Positions 43,772 to 51,920 of a stretch of 64,000 nucleotides of DNA are shown piece by piece (position 1 is the first letter of the stretch; each line of letters opens with the position of its first letter). Source of the DNA: Streptomyces davaonensis JCM 4913 (GTDB taxonomy: Bacteria; Actinomycetota; Actinomycetes; Streptomycetales; Streptomycetaceae); the NCBI RefSeq assembly GCF_000349325.1, contig NC_020504.1:1770053-1834052 (forward strand). Direction: 5' to 3'. A program made the translations under genes and the position numbers. The notes below the pieces were generated by a model. It was not told the origin of the DNA. It saw only the letters and a list, made by a program, of their open reading frames with translations, and made no database searches.

Positions 43772-44373
43772 CAGCGCATCTCCTTCTTCGCGTCCTTGAT
43801 CGCTGCTCTGATGCCGGGGTAGGCGCTGCAGCGGCAGACGTTGCCCGACATGTACTCACGGATGGCGTCATCGGTGCCGGCGTGCCCTTCGTCGACGAGG
43901 GCGACGGCGGACATGATCTGCCCGGGGGTGCAGAAGCCGCACTGGAAGCCGTCGTGGTCGATGAAGGCCTGCTGCATCGGGTGGAGTTCGCCCTCGCGCG
44001 CAAGGCCCTCGATCGTGGTGATCTGCTGGCCGTCGAGCATGGCCGTCAGCGTCAGGCAGGCCACCACCCGGCGTCCGTCGACATGCACGGTGCACGCACC
44101 GCACTGGCCGCGGTCGCAGCCCTTCTTCGTGCCGGTCAGGTCAAGCCGTTCGCGCAGGGTGTCGAGGAGCGTGGCGCGCGGGTCCACCCTCAGGTGCTGC
44201 GGGCGGCCGTTGACCGTCAGGCGCACGTCGACCAGTTCGTGTGCCTCAGCCGGTTCGGCGGCGGCGAACTCGGGTGCTATCACGGCGCCCGCGACTGCGG
44301 CTCCGGTCCCGCCGATGAACGTGCGGCGGGACGGCCCTGGGATGCGGCGCCTCTTGCGGGATCCAGAGGGCAT
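43771..44373 (-). CDS. paoA: 2Fe-2S subunit of a PaoABC-type aldehyde oxidoreductase, Tat-exported
   Basis: A 200-residue subunit with a twin-arginine signal (PSRRTFIGGTGAAVAGAV) that would export the folded complex. Cluster ligands appear as GCDRGQCGACTVHVDG and C for the first, and CGFCTPGQ with NVCRCSAYPGI for the second. ATG 44373 is chosen because GGAG lies 9 bp upstream; an in-frame extension to 44463 lacks a site and pushes the Tat motif inward. It is first in the paoABC-xdhC operon. Confidence 0.92.
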   Translation of the reverse strand: MPSGSRKRRRIPGPSRRTFIGGTGAAVAGAVIAPEFAAAEPAEAHELVDVRLTVNGRPQHLRVDPRATLLDTLRERLDLTGTKKGCDRGQCGACTVHVDGRRVVACLTLTAMLDGQQITTIEGLAREGELHPMQQAFIDHDGFQCGFCTPGQIMSAVALVDEGHAGTDDAIREYMSGNVCRCSAYPGIRAAIKDAKKEMR

Positions 44374-44477
44374 CTGTGTTCTCCGTAACTCACTCGGGCT
44401 CCTGCCGCGCAGAAGCAGTGAATGGCCGTCCTGGTACGCGTGCCGATCTTCGGTGCGTGTCACGTCGTGGGGCGGTT

Positions 44478-45233
44478 CTACTGCTGCGCGCCGCCGCTGA
44501 TCAGCAAGTTCTGGCCGCTGACCCAGTGGGCGAGGGGGCCGGCGAAGTACTCGGCTGCGTCCGCTACGTCCTCGGCCCGTCCGAACCGTCCATCGATCGG
44601 GCGCATGCCCTTGGCCACCTCGCGCAGCGGACTGTCTTCCGGCACATGCGTGAAGACACCGGCACCCTCGATCGCGGTGGGGATGATGGAGTTGACCGTG
44701 ATGCCGCGGTTGCCGACTTCCTGGGCCAGCACCTGGGCGGCGTAGCGGGGGGCCATCTTGCTGGAGCCGTACAGGCCGACGCCGGACATGGCGAGTTGGC
44801 CGGTGCTGGATCCGATGTAGATGATCCGGCCCTTGTCCTCGACGTACTTGGCGGCCTTTTGCAGGGTGAAGAAGGCGCCTTTGGTGTTGATGGCGAAGAG
44901 GCGGTCGAACTGCTCCTCCGTCACGTCGGCGATGGCTTGGTCGACGATTTCCACGCCGGCATTGGCGACGACGATGTCGATCTTCCCGAACTCTGTGAGG
45001 GCCTGCTGGAAGAGGTCTTCGAGGGCGGTGAGGTCGGAGACGTCCGCCTGCACGGCGATGGCCTGGGCTTTGAGGTTGCGGATGTCTTGGACGGTGTCCT
45101 GCGCGGCGTCTTTGTTGCCGGCGTAGTTGACCACGACGTTGGCGCCGAGGGCGGCGTAGCGAAGGGCGATGGCTCTGCCGATGCCGCGGGCCGAACCGGT
45201 GACGAGGGCGACTTTGCCGCTCAGATCAGTCAT
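44478..45233 (-). CDS. Short-chain dehydrogenase/reductase (FabG-like)
   Basis: A 251-residue classical SDR: TGSARGIG near residue 13, NAGVE, and GSSTGQLAMSGVGLYGSSK with the Ser, Tyr and Lys. The C-terminal LAHWVSGQNLLISGGAQQ is typical. ATG 45233 is chosen because the family start MTDLSGKVALVTG follows; the ribosome binding site is weak. Substrate unknown. It lies between the pao operon and the XRE regulator on the same strand and might be controlled by that regulator. Confidence 0.88.
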   Translation of the reverse strand: MTDLSGKVALVTGSARGIGRAIALRYAALGANVVVNYAGNKDAAQDTVQDIRNLKAQAIAVQADVSDLTALEDLFQQALTEFGKIDIVVANAGVEIVDQAIADVTEEQFDRLFAINTKGAFFTLQKAAKYVEDKGRIIYIGSSTGQLAMSGVGLYGSSKMAPRYAAQVLAQEVGNRGITVNSIIPTAIEGAGVFTHVPEDSPLREVAKGMRPIDGRFGRAEDVADAAEYFAGPLAHWVSGQNLLISGGAQQ

Positions 45234-45329
45234 GGGGATCACCAAACATTCTTCATGTGCTGTGGGGGGGTGAGGGTGGCGTTGATGCGGCCCGGCGCTC
45301 ATTCAGGCGTCCGGGTCGGTGGGTTTGGC

Positions 45330-46172
45330 TCAGCGCAGCGCCTGCGGTCCGATGACGGACAGCAGCTGCAGCTTCTCGTAGCTCTCGGTGCCGGGAATGG
45401 CGGTGTAGACGAGCAGCAGATGCGATTGCTGGGGGTCGAGCAGCGTCTGGCAGGTCAACTCCATGGCGCCGAGCTCGGGGTGGATGAAGTGCTTGACCTC
45501 GTGGGGGCGGATTCCGACCTCATGGTCGTCCCACACCTGGCGGAACTCTTCGCTGTGCGCCAGGAGCAGGTCCGCCAGGTGTGCCGCCCGCGAGCCGGGA
45601 CCTCGCTGAGTAACGACTGCGCGCAGGCCCGAGGCGAACAGGCGGCTGAGGAAGGGGTGTTCGTCGGGTGCGTAGAGCCGGCGGGTGGCGGGGTCGGTGA
45701 ACCAGCGATAGCCGAGGCTGCGGGCCGGTCCGCTGTAGCCGGTCAGATCACCGGTGAGTGCCACGCCGAGCGGGGTCTGCCGCAGCGTCTCGCCGAGCTC
45801 GGTGACGATTTCCGCGGGGGTGTCGTGCAGCCGGTCGAGGATGCGCAGCAGGCCGGGGCTGATGTGTTCGCTGACCGTGCCGCGTAGGGGTGGGTTGTGG
45901 CCGGCGAGCCTGAAGAGGTGGTCGCGCTCGTCGAGGGAAAGGTGAAGCCCTTGTGCGATGGAGGCGATCATCTGCTCGGACGGGCGGGGTCCGCGCTCCC
46001 GCTCGAGCCGCGCGTAGTAGTCGGTCGACATGTTGCACAGGGAGGAGACTTCTTCTCGCCGCAGTCCGCTCGTTCTGCGGCGCTGGCCGCGTGGCAGACC
46101 GACGTCTTCGGGTTGCAGCGCTTCTCGGCGGCGTCGGAGGAACTCCGCCAGTCCCGTTCGGTCGATCGTCAT
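45330..46172 (-). CDS. XRE-family regulator with MmyB-like ligand domain (1)
   Basis: A 280-residue protein: N-terminal helix-turn-helix (RRTSGLRREEVSSLCNMSTDYYARLERERGPRPSEQM) followed by an MmyB-like PAS-type domain (GYSGPARSLGYRWFTDP, EFRQVWDDHEVGIRPHEVKHFIHPELGAMELTCQTL). Proteins of this type in actinomycetes often sit beside an SDR gene and repress it. Here the SDR at 44478 lies directly downstream, 97 bp away. A second member is at 48369 and a fragment at about 49890. Confidence 0.9.
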   Translation of the reverse strand: MTIDRTGLAEFLRRRREALQPEDVGLPRGQRRRTSGLRREEVSSLCNMSTDYYARLERERGPRPSEQMIASIAQGLHLSLDERDHLFRLAGHNPPLRGTVSEHISPGLLRILDRLHDTPAEIVTELGETLRQTPLGVALTGDLTGYSGPARSLGYRWFTDPATRRLYAPDEHPFLSRLFASGLRAVVTQRGPGSRAAHLADLLLAHSEEFRQVWDDHEVGIRPHEVKHFIHPELGAMELTCQTLLDPQQSHLLLVYTAIPGTESYEKLQLLSVIGPQALR

Positions 46173-46245
46173 GCTCGCCTCCTTCCGTGCTGCTTCACTT
46201 CTATCGCCCGTGTATGCGCGTATCCACGGCCTGTTGATCCCCCCT

Positions 46246-46261
46246 TACGACACGCGTCGTA
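46246..46261. promoter_or_regulatory. Imperfect palindrome upstream of the XRE/MmyB regulator
   Basis: TACGAC-ACGC-GTCGTA has perfect 6-bp arms and lies 74 bp upstream of the XRE gene start, between that gene and the end of the SDR at 46340. Position and symmetry suit an operator for autoregulation. Not proven. Confidence 0.4.
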
Positions 46262-46339
46262 GCGGGGCACCATCGACGGGTTTTCCGCGCGGGGCGGAGC
46301 GGCACTGCCGACGGGCCCTGTGCGGGCCGCCAGGCCGTG

Positions 46340-47284
46340 TCAGCTGTCGGGGAAGCGCACCTTGGTCAGCTCCTCTGAGACCTGCCACATGCGTGCGGCA
46401 TCGTCGGTGCTGCGCAGCGGACGGAACAGCGTCTGCTGCGCCGGGGCGCCGCCGACTTTGCCGGGTCCCTTCGGCCCGTAGAACAACTCGCCCCGGGCAT
46501 CCGGCGAGGTGGCGGCGTACAGGGCGGGAAGCATCGCGGTCTGCGGGGTGCCGAAGAGGATGCCGCGCCGGGAGAACGCTTTGATCACGCGGTAGCCCAG
46601 GGTTTCGCTGCTGCGTCCGACCTCCGGGCGGGCGGCGAGCAGGCTCGTCGGCGCCACACCGGGGTGCGAGATGTTGCTGGTGATGCCCCAGCCGAAGGCG
46701 TTGCTGCGCCGGTTCAGTTCGAGACCGAACAGCCCGAAGGCGATCTTCGACTGCCGGTAGGCCTTCATCCCGTCGTAGGAGCGTTCCCAGTTCAGGTCGT
46801 CCCAGTTGATGGTGCCGCTACGCGCCGCAATGCTGCTCTGCGAGGTCACCCGCGCACCGCCGGCCCGCAGCAGGGGCAACAGGTGTGCGACGAGGGCGAA
46901 GTGGCCGAGGTGGTTGGTGCCGAACTGCAGCTCGAACCCGTCGGCGGTCGTCTGCCGGTCGGGCGGGGTCATGACACCGGCGTTGTTGATGAGAATGTGG
47001 ATCGGCAGCCCCTCATTTGTCAGGGTCTTGCCGAGCGCAGCGACCGAACTCAGCGACGAGAGGTCGAGTTCGCGCAGCGACACGTTCGCGGCGGGTGTCA
47101 CCGTGCGGATCTTCGCGATGGCTGCCTCCCCCTTGCGCTGATTGCGGACGGGCATGACGACTTCGGCGCCCGCGGCAGCCAGTCGCGACGCCATCTCGAC
47201 CCCCATGCCGTCACTTGCGCCGGTGACGACGGCGCGCCGTCCGGACAGGTCGGGGACCGTGATGTCGATGGGCCTGCGTGGCAT
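46340..47284 (-). CDS. Short-chain dehydrogenase, retinol/protochlorophyllide-reductase-like
   Basis: A 314-residue extended SDR with [34 protein letters not shown] and the YRQSK active site ([16 protein letters not shown]). The segment [20 protein letters not shown] is common in this group. AGGAG lies 6 bp upstream of ATG 47284. It is divergent from the TetR gene, with the 47488 palindrome between them, which suggests TetR control. Substrate unknown. Confidence 0.88.
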   Translation of the reverse strand: MPRRPIDITVPDLSGRRAVVTGASDGMGVEMASRLAAAGAEVVMPVRNQRKGEAAIAKIRTVTPAANVSLRELDLSSLSSVAALGKTLTNEGLPIHILINNAGVMTPPDRQTTADGFELQFGTNHLGHFALVAHLLPLLRAGGARVTSQSSIAARSGTINWDDLNWERSYDGMKAYRQSKIAFGLFGLELNRRSNAFGWGITSNISHPGVAPTSLLAARPEVGRSSETLGYRVIKAFSRRGILFGTPQTAMLPALYAATSPDARGELFYGPKGPGKVGGAPAQQTLFRPLRSTDDAARMWQVSEELTKVRFPDS

Positions 47285-47487
47285 GTTCACTCCTGGAAGC
47301 TGTGTCGTTGACTCCACCGTCGCAAAGAACGGCGGTCGTATTCAGGGCCGCCCGATCCACTGATCGGCAAGCCCAGGATCCGGCCGGAGGATGAGGCAAA
47401 AGCGGATGGGCGCCCTGTCACCGGCGAGCCGGTCCGGTGCTGGGCGAAAAGGCGCCGGAGGGGGCTTCGGCCTGCCGACCAGCACTT

Positions 47488-47507
47488 AAATGACCGATCG
47501 TGTATTT
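47488..47507. promoter_or_regulatory. Candidate TetR operator in the SDR-TetR divergent region
   Basis: AAAT-GAC-CGATCG-TGT-ATTT has symmetrical AAAT/ATTT ends and a palindromic CGATCG core. The 307-bp gap (47285-47591) otherwise shows no gene. The same layout occurs at 37697-37716 upstream of the lipocalin-like gene. Its place between divergent SDR and TetR genes is the usual one for a TetR operator. Confidence 0.5.
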
Positions 47508-47591
47508 TCTTACTCGGCTAGATTGCGCCCTTTGGGCCTTTTATGCAAATGGGCGCGACCAGCGTCGTTCACGGGAGGGAGAACGCTCTGC

Positions 47592-48272
47592 ATGGCGGCG
47601 ACATCAGGGCCACGAAAGAGGGGCCGGCCGCGGGTCGGCGAGGAACTCGACGACGCACAATTGCTGAATGGGGCACTCGACGCCTTCGCGGAGAAGGGCT
47701 ACGACGGCATGTCCCTGCGCGAGCTGGGCCGCCGTGTGGACGTCAGCCATGCCCTGCTCACCGCCCGCTACGGCTCCAAGGAAGGCCTGTGGTTCGCCGC
47801 ACTGGAGTATGCGCTCACCCACGCCGAGCAGGCCTGGCGGCAGACCGCCGAGGACACGGCTCTGGACGATCTCCAGGCGCTGCGCCTGGGGATCGTCCAC
47901 CAGATCATGTTCGCGGCCGCCTTCCCGCAAGTGGTGCGCATCCTGAACCATGAAGGCGGCGTCGACAGTGCCCGGATCCGCTTCGTCATGGACCGGTTCG
48001 TCAACCCGCTGCGCCCGCTGGTGGAAGGCCGCCTGAACAGGCTGCAGGCCGCCGGCCGGATCCGCCCCCTTCCCTACGCTGCCCTGCACTTCATGGTGGT
48101 GCACGGCCCCGGCGCCCTGTTCGCCAACACCGTCGAATCCGGCCTGCTCGGGGCCGACCCACCCGTCGGGAACGACGCCATCCGGCAGCACGCGGAAGCC
48201 ATTGCCGATGCCATCCTCTTCGGCCTCGCCACCCCACCCACGGCAGGACCCGACTCCACGCACGAGATCTGA
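47592..48272 (+). CDS. TetR-family transcriptional regulator
   Basis: A 226-residue regulator with an N-terminal TetR DNA-binding domain (RKRGRPRVGEELDDAQLL, AFAEKGYDGMSLRELGRRVDVSHALLTARYGSKEGLW) and an all-helical ligand domain. ATG 47592 has GGGAGGGAG about 9 bp upstream; an open extension to 47490 is not needed and would cover the operator. Likely targets are itself, the divergent SDR, and possibly the lipocalin-like gene at 37814. Confidence 0.9.
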   Translation: MAATSGPRKRGRPRVGEELDDAQLLNGALDAFAEKGYDGMSLRELGRRVDVSHALLTARYGSKEGLWFAALEYALTHAEQAWRQTAEDTALDDLQALRLGIVHQIMFAAAFPQVVRILNHEGGVDSARIRFVMDRFVNPLRPLVEGRLNRLQAAGRIRPLPYAALHFMVVHGPGALFANTVESGLLGADPPVGNDAIRQHAEAIADAILFGLATPPTAGPDSTHEI

Positions 48273-48368
48273 ATGCTGCCGTCGCGGGGTTGGCGGCGGG
48301 GGCGGGATGGTTGTACAGGCGGGACGGCGGTCGAGCCGATGGCGCGGGCGCCGCTGTGCATCGTGGCG

Positions 48369-49214
48369 CTATTCGGCGAATGAATCGGTGCCGCGCGTCC
48401 GCAGCAGGGCCAGTCGTTCACCGGCGTCCGTGCCCGGCTGGGGCCCGAACAACACCATGGCCTGCCCCGTCGAGGGGCTGATGACCACATCGCACCGCAG
48501 CTCGAGGCGCCCTACCCCCGGGTGCTGCATCACCTTGAGCGTCGAGCGCGGGATGGCCAGCTCGTGTCGGCCCCACAGGTTCCTGAACTCGGCGCTGCCG
48601 ACTTGGAGTTTGGCCAGCAACGCTTCGGCGGCAGGGTCGTGTGGGTGGCGAGCAAGCCCGGCCCGCAGCCCCGCCACGTATCCCCTGCCCAGTTCCTCGT
48701 GCTGGTGCTCAAGGAACAACGTGCGGCACCGGGGATCGGTGAACCAGCGCCATACCTGGTTGTTCTCGGGCGGGGGCCGTTCTGCGTACCTCCCCAGCAG
48801 CAGAACGTTCAGCGGGTTCTGCGCGATGATCGTGCCCAGGTCGTCGGACACCAGGGCCGGCGTTGCCGCGGACAGCGCGTCCAGCACACGCATGAGCCCG
48901 GGGTCCACATGGTTGTCCGTACGAAAGGACGGCGGCGGACTCTGGCCGGCGAGCACGTACAGGTGCTCCCGTTCGTCCGAGCTCATCCGCAGCGCTCGGG
49001 CGAGACGCCCCAGCACCGTTGACGACGGGTTCGGTCCACGGCCCTGCTCCAGTCGTTCGTAGTAGTCCGTGGAGATGTTCGCGAGCAGGGCGATTTCGTC
49101 GCGGCGCAGCCCCGGTGCTCGACGCCGCCCGCCCGGCAGCAGACCTACGTCCTCAGGGCGCAGCGCGTCGCGGCGGTGCCGCAGGAAAGCGCCCAGCTCG
49201 ATGCGATGGTCCAT
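48369..49214 (-). CDS. XRE-family regulator with MmyB-like ligand domain (2)
   Basis: A 281-residue protein similar in layout to 45330-46172: RRAPGLRRDEIALLANISTDYYERLEQGRGPNPSS for DNA binding, then an MmyB-like domain (NPLNVLLLGRYAERPPPENNQVWRWF, EFRNLWGRHELAIPRSTLKVMQHPGVGRLEL). ATG 49214 has GGGGA upstream; an open extension to 49403 lacks a signal. Converges with the TetR gene. Its targets are not obvious; the lipocalin fragment upstream may once have been one. Confidence 0.88.
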   Translation of the reverse strand: MDHRIELGAFLRHRRDALRPEDVGLLPGGRRRAPGLRRDEIALLANISTDYYERLEQGRGPNPSSTVLGRLARALRMSSDEREHLYVLAGQSPPPSFRTDNHVDPGLMRVLDALSAATPALVSDDLGTIIAQNPLNVLLLGRYAERPPPENNQVWRWFTDPRCRTLFLEHQHEELGRGYVAGLRAGLARHPHDPAAEALLAKLQVGSAEFRNLWGRHELAIPRSTLKVMQHPGVGRLELRCDVVISPSTGQAMVLFGPQPGTDAGERLALLRTRGTDSFAE

Positions 49215-49368
49215 GTTCCCCAGGATGGCGGCGAGTTGCCGTCTCACGAGCTGCGTAGCCTCGGACAAACAGGGCGTGGATAGTGTGGGCGGCGGGGCGG
49301 CGGATGGCGGCCCAGGGCAACCGTGCCGTGGGCGGGGCGCAGAGCTGCACTCCCCCAGCACCCTGGGT

Positions 49369-49830
49369 TCAGCGCCAGTCGCCGAGTTGTTCGACGAACG
49401 CATTTCCTGACACCGTCTTGCCGCCCAGGCGGCCGGAGACCGTGCTTGCTCCCTCGTAGATCCCGCCTTGGGCCTGGACCTCCTGCTCGGTCGCGTCGGC
49501 CGACACGTTCAACTCGGCGTCCAGCTGCGGAATACGGACCTTCCACTTCGTTCCGTAACGCTTGTTGCTGTACGGACTGGTCCACCAGCCGGCGGTGTCC
49601 GGAGCCAACGGCTCCACGTCCATGACTTCCTGGGTCCCGTCGGCATGCAGCACGGTGGCGTGGCGCTGCTGACCCGAGGATTCGAAACTGTCCCACAGAT
49701 TGATCTTGTCGCCGTTGGACAGCTGCAGAGCCATCCACGTCCACTTCCCGGCCTGGGACCAGTCCCAGTCGCCCCACTGGTGGTCCAGCCACGACTGGCC
49801 GCTGACGTCGTGACGCCGACCGTCGACCAC
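49369..49830 (-). pseudogene. CrtC/AttH-like lipocalin protein, C-terminal fragment
   Basis: About 153 codons read VDGRRHDVSGQSWLDHQWGD and continue through WTWMALQLSNGDKINLWDS to GNAFVEQLGDW. This is the C-terminal half of an AttH/CrtC-like protein, where SGQSWLDHQWG is the central family motif. The N-terminal half should lie upstream (above 49830 on this strand) but is not there; that area instead holds an MmyB fragment and unrelated sequence. The GTG at 49830 could start a short protein, but a truncated gene is the better reading. Confidence 0.75.
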
Positions 49831-49887
49831 CGGGATGGGAAACCTCAGGTCGCAGACTGACCCCGTGCGAGCGATCCTTCAAGAGTT

Positions 49888-50012
49888 CCACCGCATCGGA
49901 GTTGCGTGCATCGAAGAAGCTCGGCCACCTGCTCGTAGGCGACCTCGCCCTGCCCTACGAGGCGATGGAGCTGCGTCAGACCCTGGGCTGCGGCTCAACT
50001 TCTACACAAGTT
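49888..50012 (+). pseudogene. MmyB-type regulator, C-terminal fragment
   Basis: The plus strand reads SELRASKKLGHLLVGDLALP and then YEAMELRQTLG, followed one frame later by LRLNFYT. This matches the end of MmyB-like ligand domains (KRxxHPxVGxLxLxYExLxL ... LxxYT). No start or DNA-binding part is present. With the adjoining lipocalin fragment it marks an area of gene decay next to the integrative element. Confidence 0.6.
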
Positions 50013-50402
50013 GAATCGCGCCGATCCTGTGCACGCTGCTGTTACTGCCGGTGAGCGTCGCGCTGACGCGGTGGTGGGTCCCCGCCATCATCCGGCACCG
50101 GCCGGATCCGGTCAGGGTGCTCGGCAGCGCCGGTGCCGTGAGGTATGGGCCTGCTCTCCATAAACGGTGGCAAACCCAGGCGGCGTCCACCCCACCGCGA
50201 TGGTTGTCCCGATTGCCGCCTACTGGGCCACCCCGACGCCGCTCAAGGCCAACGGTCCAGCGTCTCTGCCGAACCCGGGGCGGCACACCCTGCGATTGGG
50301 CAGCTTGGTCCGCGTGCTCGCGTGCTCGCGTGTCCAAAACCGGATCGAAAGCGCGCCTTCTCGAGTAGACGTTCGACCCTGGCGCGGGACCGGGAGGATC
50401 GT
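50013..50402. other. Non-coding or decayed segment left of the integrative element remnant
   Basis: Open frames exist on both strands, but none has a convincing start, codon pattern or recognisable motif. The segment joins the decayed regulator/lipocalin area to the integrative element genes and may contain the left junction of the element. No tRNA gene or obvious att repeat is visible. Confidence 0.3.
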
Positions 50403-50765
50403 ATGCGCCCACACGACAGATCGCACACCGGAACAAGACACCAATCGCTCTGCGACGGCATCGAATTCAGCGTCCACTCCGCTCACCAGCTCGACGCCAA
50501 CGCGGAGTCCTGGATCGTCTTTCCACTGCAGAGCCGCCTGAAGTGCGACCTAACGTCGCCGCGCGGTTCAGAGTCCGCACCGGGACCCGACGGCCAGCCG
50601 CCGAACCGGCATCACGGGCAGTCGCTGCCGCGGCACGACGGCACGGTGCAGGCCAACCAGCACGCCGCTTCAGTGGACGAGCTGGCGACCTACCTCAACA
50701 CTGCCACCGCTCGCTCTTGCTCCGAGCCCTCCGCTGTAACGGTCCGCGAGAGGAGGGGATCATGA
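50403..50765 (+). CDS. Small hypothetical protein coupled to the XF1762-like gene
   Basis: A 120-residue frame starting at ATG 50403 with GGGAGG about 7 bp upstream and ending in an ATGA overlap with the next gene. The N-terminal half (DGIEFSVHSAHQLDANAESW, IVFPLQSRLKCDL) has a folded-protein look; the C-terminal half is low in hydrophobic residues. Function unknown. Translational coupling to an element-type gene argues that it is a real cargo gene of the integrative element. Confidence 0.5.
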   Translation: MRPHDRSHTGTRHQSLCDGIEFSVHSAHQLDANAESWIVFPLQSRLKCDLTSPRGSESAPGPDGQPPNRHHGQSLPRHDGTVQANQHAASVDELATYLNTATARSCSEPSAVTVRERRGS

Positions 50766-51382
50766 ACCTTGTCATCGTCCCTGTCTCACGCCGCCAAGCC
50801 GATGCCTTCATCGACCAACATCACCGTCACCACCGTCCGCCTCAAGGCATGACGTTCGCCCTCGGCGTTGCTGCTGACGGACGGCTGGTCGGCGTTGTCG
50901 TGGCCGGTCGGCCGGTGGCCCGATACCTCGATGACGGCATGACTCTCGAGATAACCCGCACCTGCACCGACGGGACGCAGAACGCCAACTCCAAGCTCTA
51001 CGGCGCCGCGTGCCGCGCAGCCTGCGCGCTGGGCTATCGGAGGGTCGTCACGTATACGGAGGAGAGCGAGTCCGGCGCCAGCTTGCGTGCCGCCGGCTTT
51101 GAGCCGGTGGCACGGCTGCCGGAGAACGCCGGCTGGGACCGGCCGAGCCGTCGGCGCAGCGAACAGCATCGCACCGTCGCCCGTACCCGCTGGGAGAGAT
51201 GCCGCCCTTCCGTGCCGCGACCACTCTCCCGCCCCACCAGCTCCGCTATTTCACTGCCGAGCGACGGGCAGAAGCGGCGTGTTGACAATCCTCGGGCGGG
51301 GGATAAAATCCCAGCTCCGGCACCCGCAAGCGCCGCTCTGACCAGCTCGTATGCCAATCCCGGCATGGATCTTTCGCGATGA
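50762..51382 (+). CDS. XF1762-family protein (acetyltransferase-like) with extended tail
   Basis: A 206-residue protein. The first 145 residues match the XF1762 family found on mobile elements: VPVSRRQADAFIDQHHRHHR, GMTFALGVAADGRLVGVVVAGRPVAR, EITRTCTDGTQNANSKLYGA, YTEESESGASLRAAGFEP and WDRPSRRR. The fold resembles GNAT acetyltransferases. Family members usually stop soon after this; the last 60 residues here have no family look and may be read-through after loss of the native stop. It belongs to the element with the excisionase and integrase downstream. Cellular role unknown. Confidence 0.72.
   Translation: MNLVIVPVSRRQADAFIDQHHRHHRPPQGMTFALGVAADGRLVGVVVAGRPVARYLDDGMTLEITRTCTDGTQNANSKLYGAACRAACALGYRRVVTYTEESESGASLRAAGFEPVARLPENAGWDRPSRRRSEQHRTVARTRWERCRPSVPRPLSRPTSSAISLPSDGQKRRVDNPRAGDKIPAPAPASAALTSSYANPGMDLSR
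51282..51309 (+). promoter_or_regulatory. Consensus-like sigma-70 promoter within the integrative element
   Basis: TTGACA and TAAAAT separated by 16 bp form the best housekeeping-type promoter I see in the window. It lies inside the tail of the XF1762 frame and about 410 bp upstream of the excisionase start. It could drive a transcript across 51383-51716 into excisionase and integrase, and also supports the idea that the XF1762 gene originally ended earlier. Confidence 0.5.
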
Positions 51383-51613
51383 CTGGAGAGCCTCGCGGCA
51401 GCCGGAGGGCTGTTTCCAAGCCAGTTGCCGCGAGCCCGCCTCACATGGTCCTCACCCGTCCGCTTCGTCAACGAGGTCGCCGGCGGATGTCTGGCTCTGG
51501 AGAAGGCGCGGGGTGCTCGAGGGAGGTACTCGAGTGGGTAGTCCACCAGCAATCCGCATACGGTCCCTGCGCTCCTCCCAGACTCACAGCCCCACGCCGT
51601 CTCAAACGACCGT

Positions 51614-51739
51614 GTGGAACTGGTCGAGCGCGTCCTCACACACACGCGCGCGGCGCTGCAAGACCGAGAAGACGCGCGGCGCCGCAAGACCGAGAAGAAC
51701 GGAAAGGAGCGCAGCCGTGAGCACCGACGGATGCAGTGA
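51614..51739 (+). CDS. Short basic frame before the excisionase, possible remnant
   Basis: From GTG 51614, 41 codons read VELVERVLTHTRAALQDRED and then ARRRKTEKNGKERSREHRRM, a charged helical tail of the kind seen at the C-terminus of element replication initiators. A stop at 51539 limits it upstream and no start signal is seen. It overlaps the excisionase start. It may be the last piece of a deleted rep gene. The rest of 51383-51716 shows no other gene. Confidence 0.3.
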   Translation: MELVERVLTHTRAALQDREDARRRKTEKNGKERSREHRRMQ

Positions 51740-51920
51740 GTTACTGACGGTGCAGGAGGTCATGGCTCGGCTGCGGCTGGGCCGCAGCACGGTCTACGAG
51801 TTGATCCGTTCCAAGGCACTGGTCTCCGGGAAAATCGGCGGTCGGCGTCGCGTGTCAGCCGCCAGCGTCGAACGGTACATACAGGCTCGGCTGGGGGACG
51901 GCCATGGCGACGCTGCGTAG
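51717..51920 (+). CDS. Excisionase-type helix-turn-helix protein
   Basis: A 67-residue MerR-like/HTH_17 DNA-binding protein (LLTVQEVMARLRLGRSTVYE, ALVSGKIGGRRRVSAASVERYI). Such proteins are the recombination directionality factors of actinomycete integrative elements. GTG 51717 has AAGGAG 7 bp upstream; the stop overlaps the integrase start by 17 bp. Intact by sequence. Confidence 0.85.
   Translation: MSTDGCSELLTVQEVMARLRLGRSTVYELIRSKALVSGKIGGRRRVSAASVERYIQARLGDGHGDAA

Noticed and set aside
50002..50436. Minus-strand frame of 144 codons left of the integrative element
   Set aside because: No start signal, no motif, and basic low-complexity composition; codon pattern no better than other frames.
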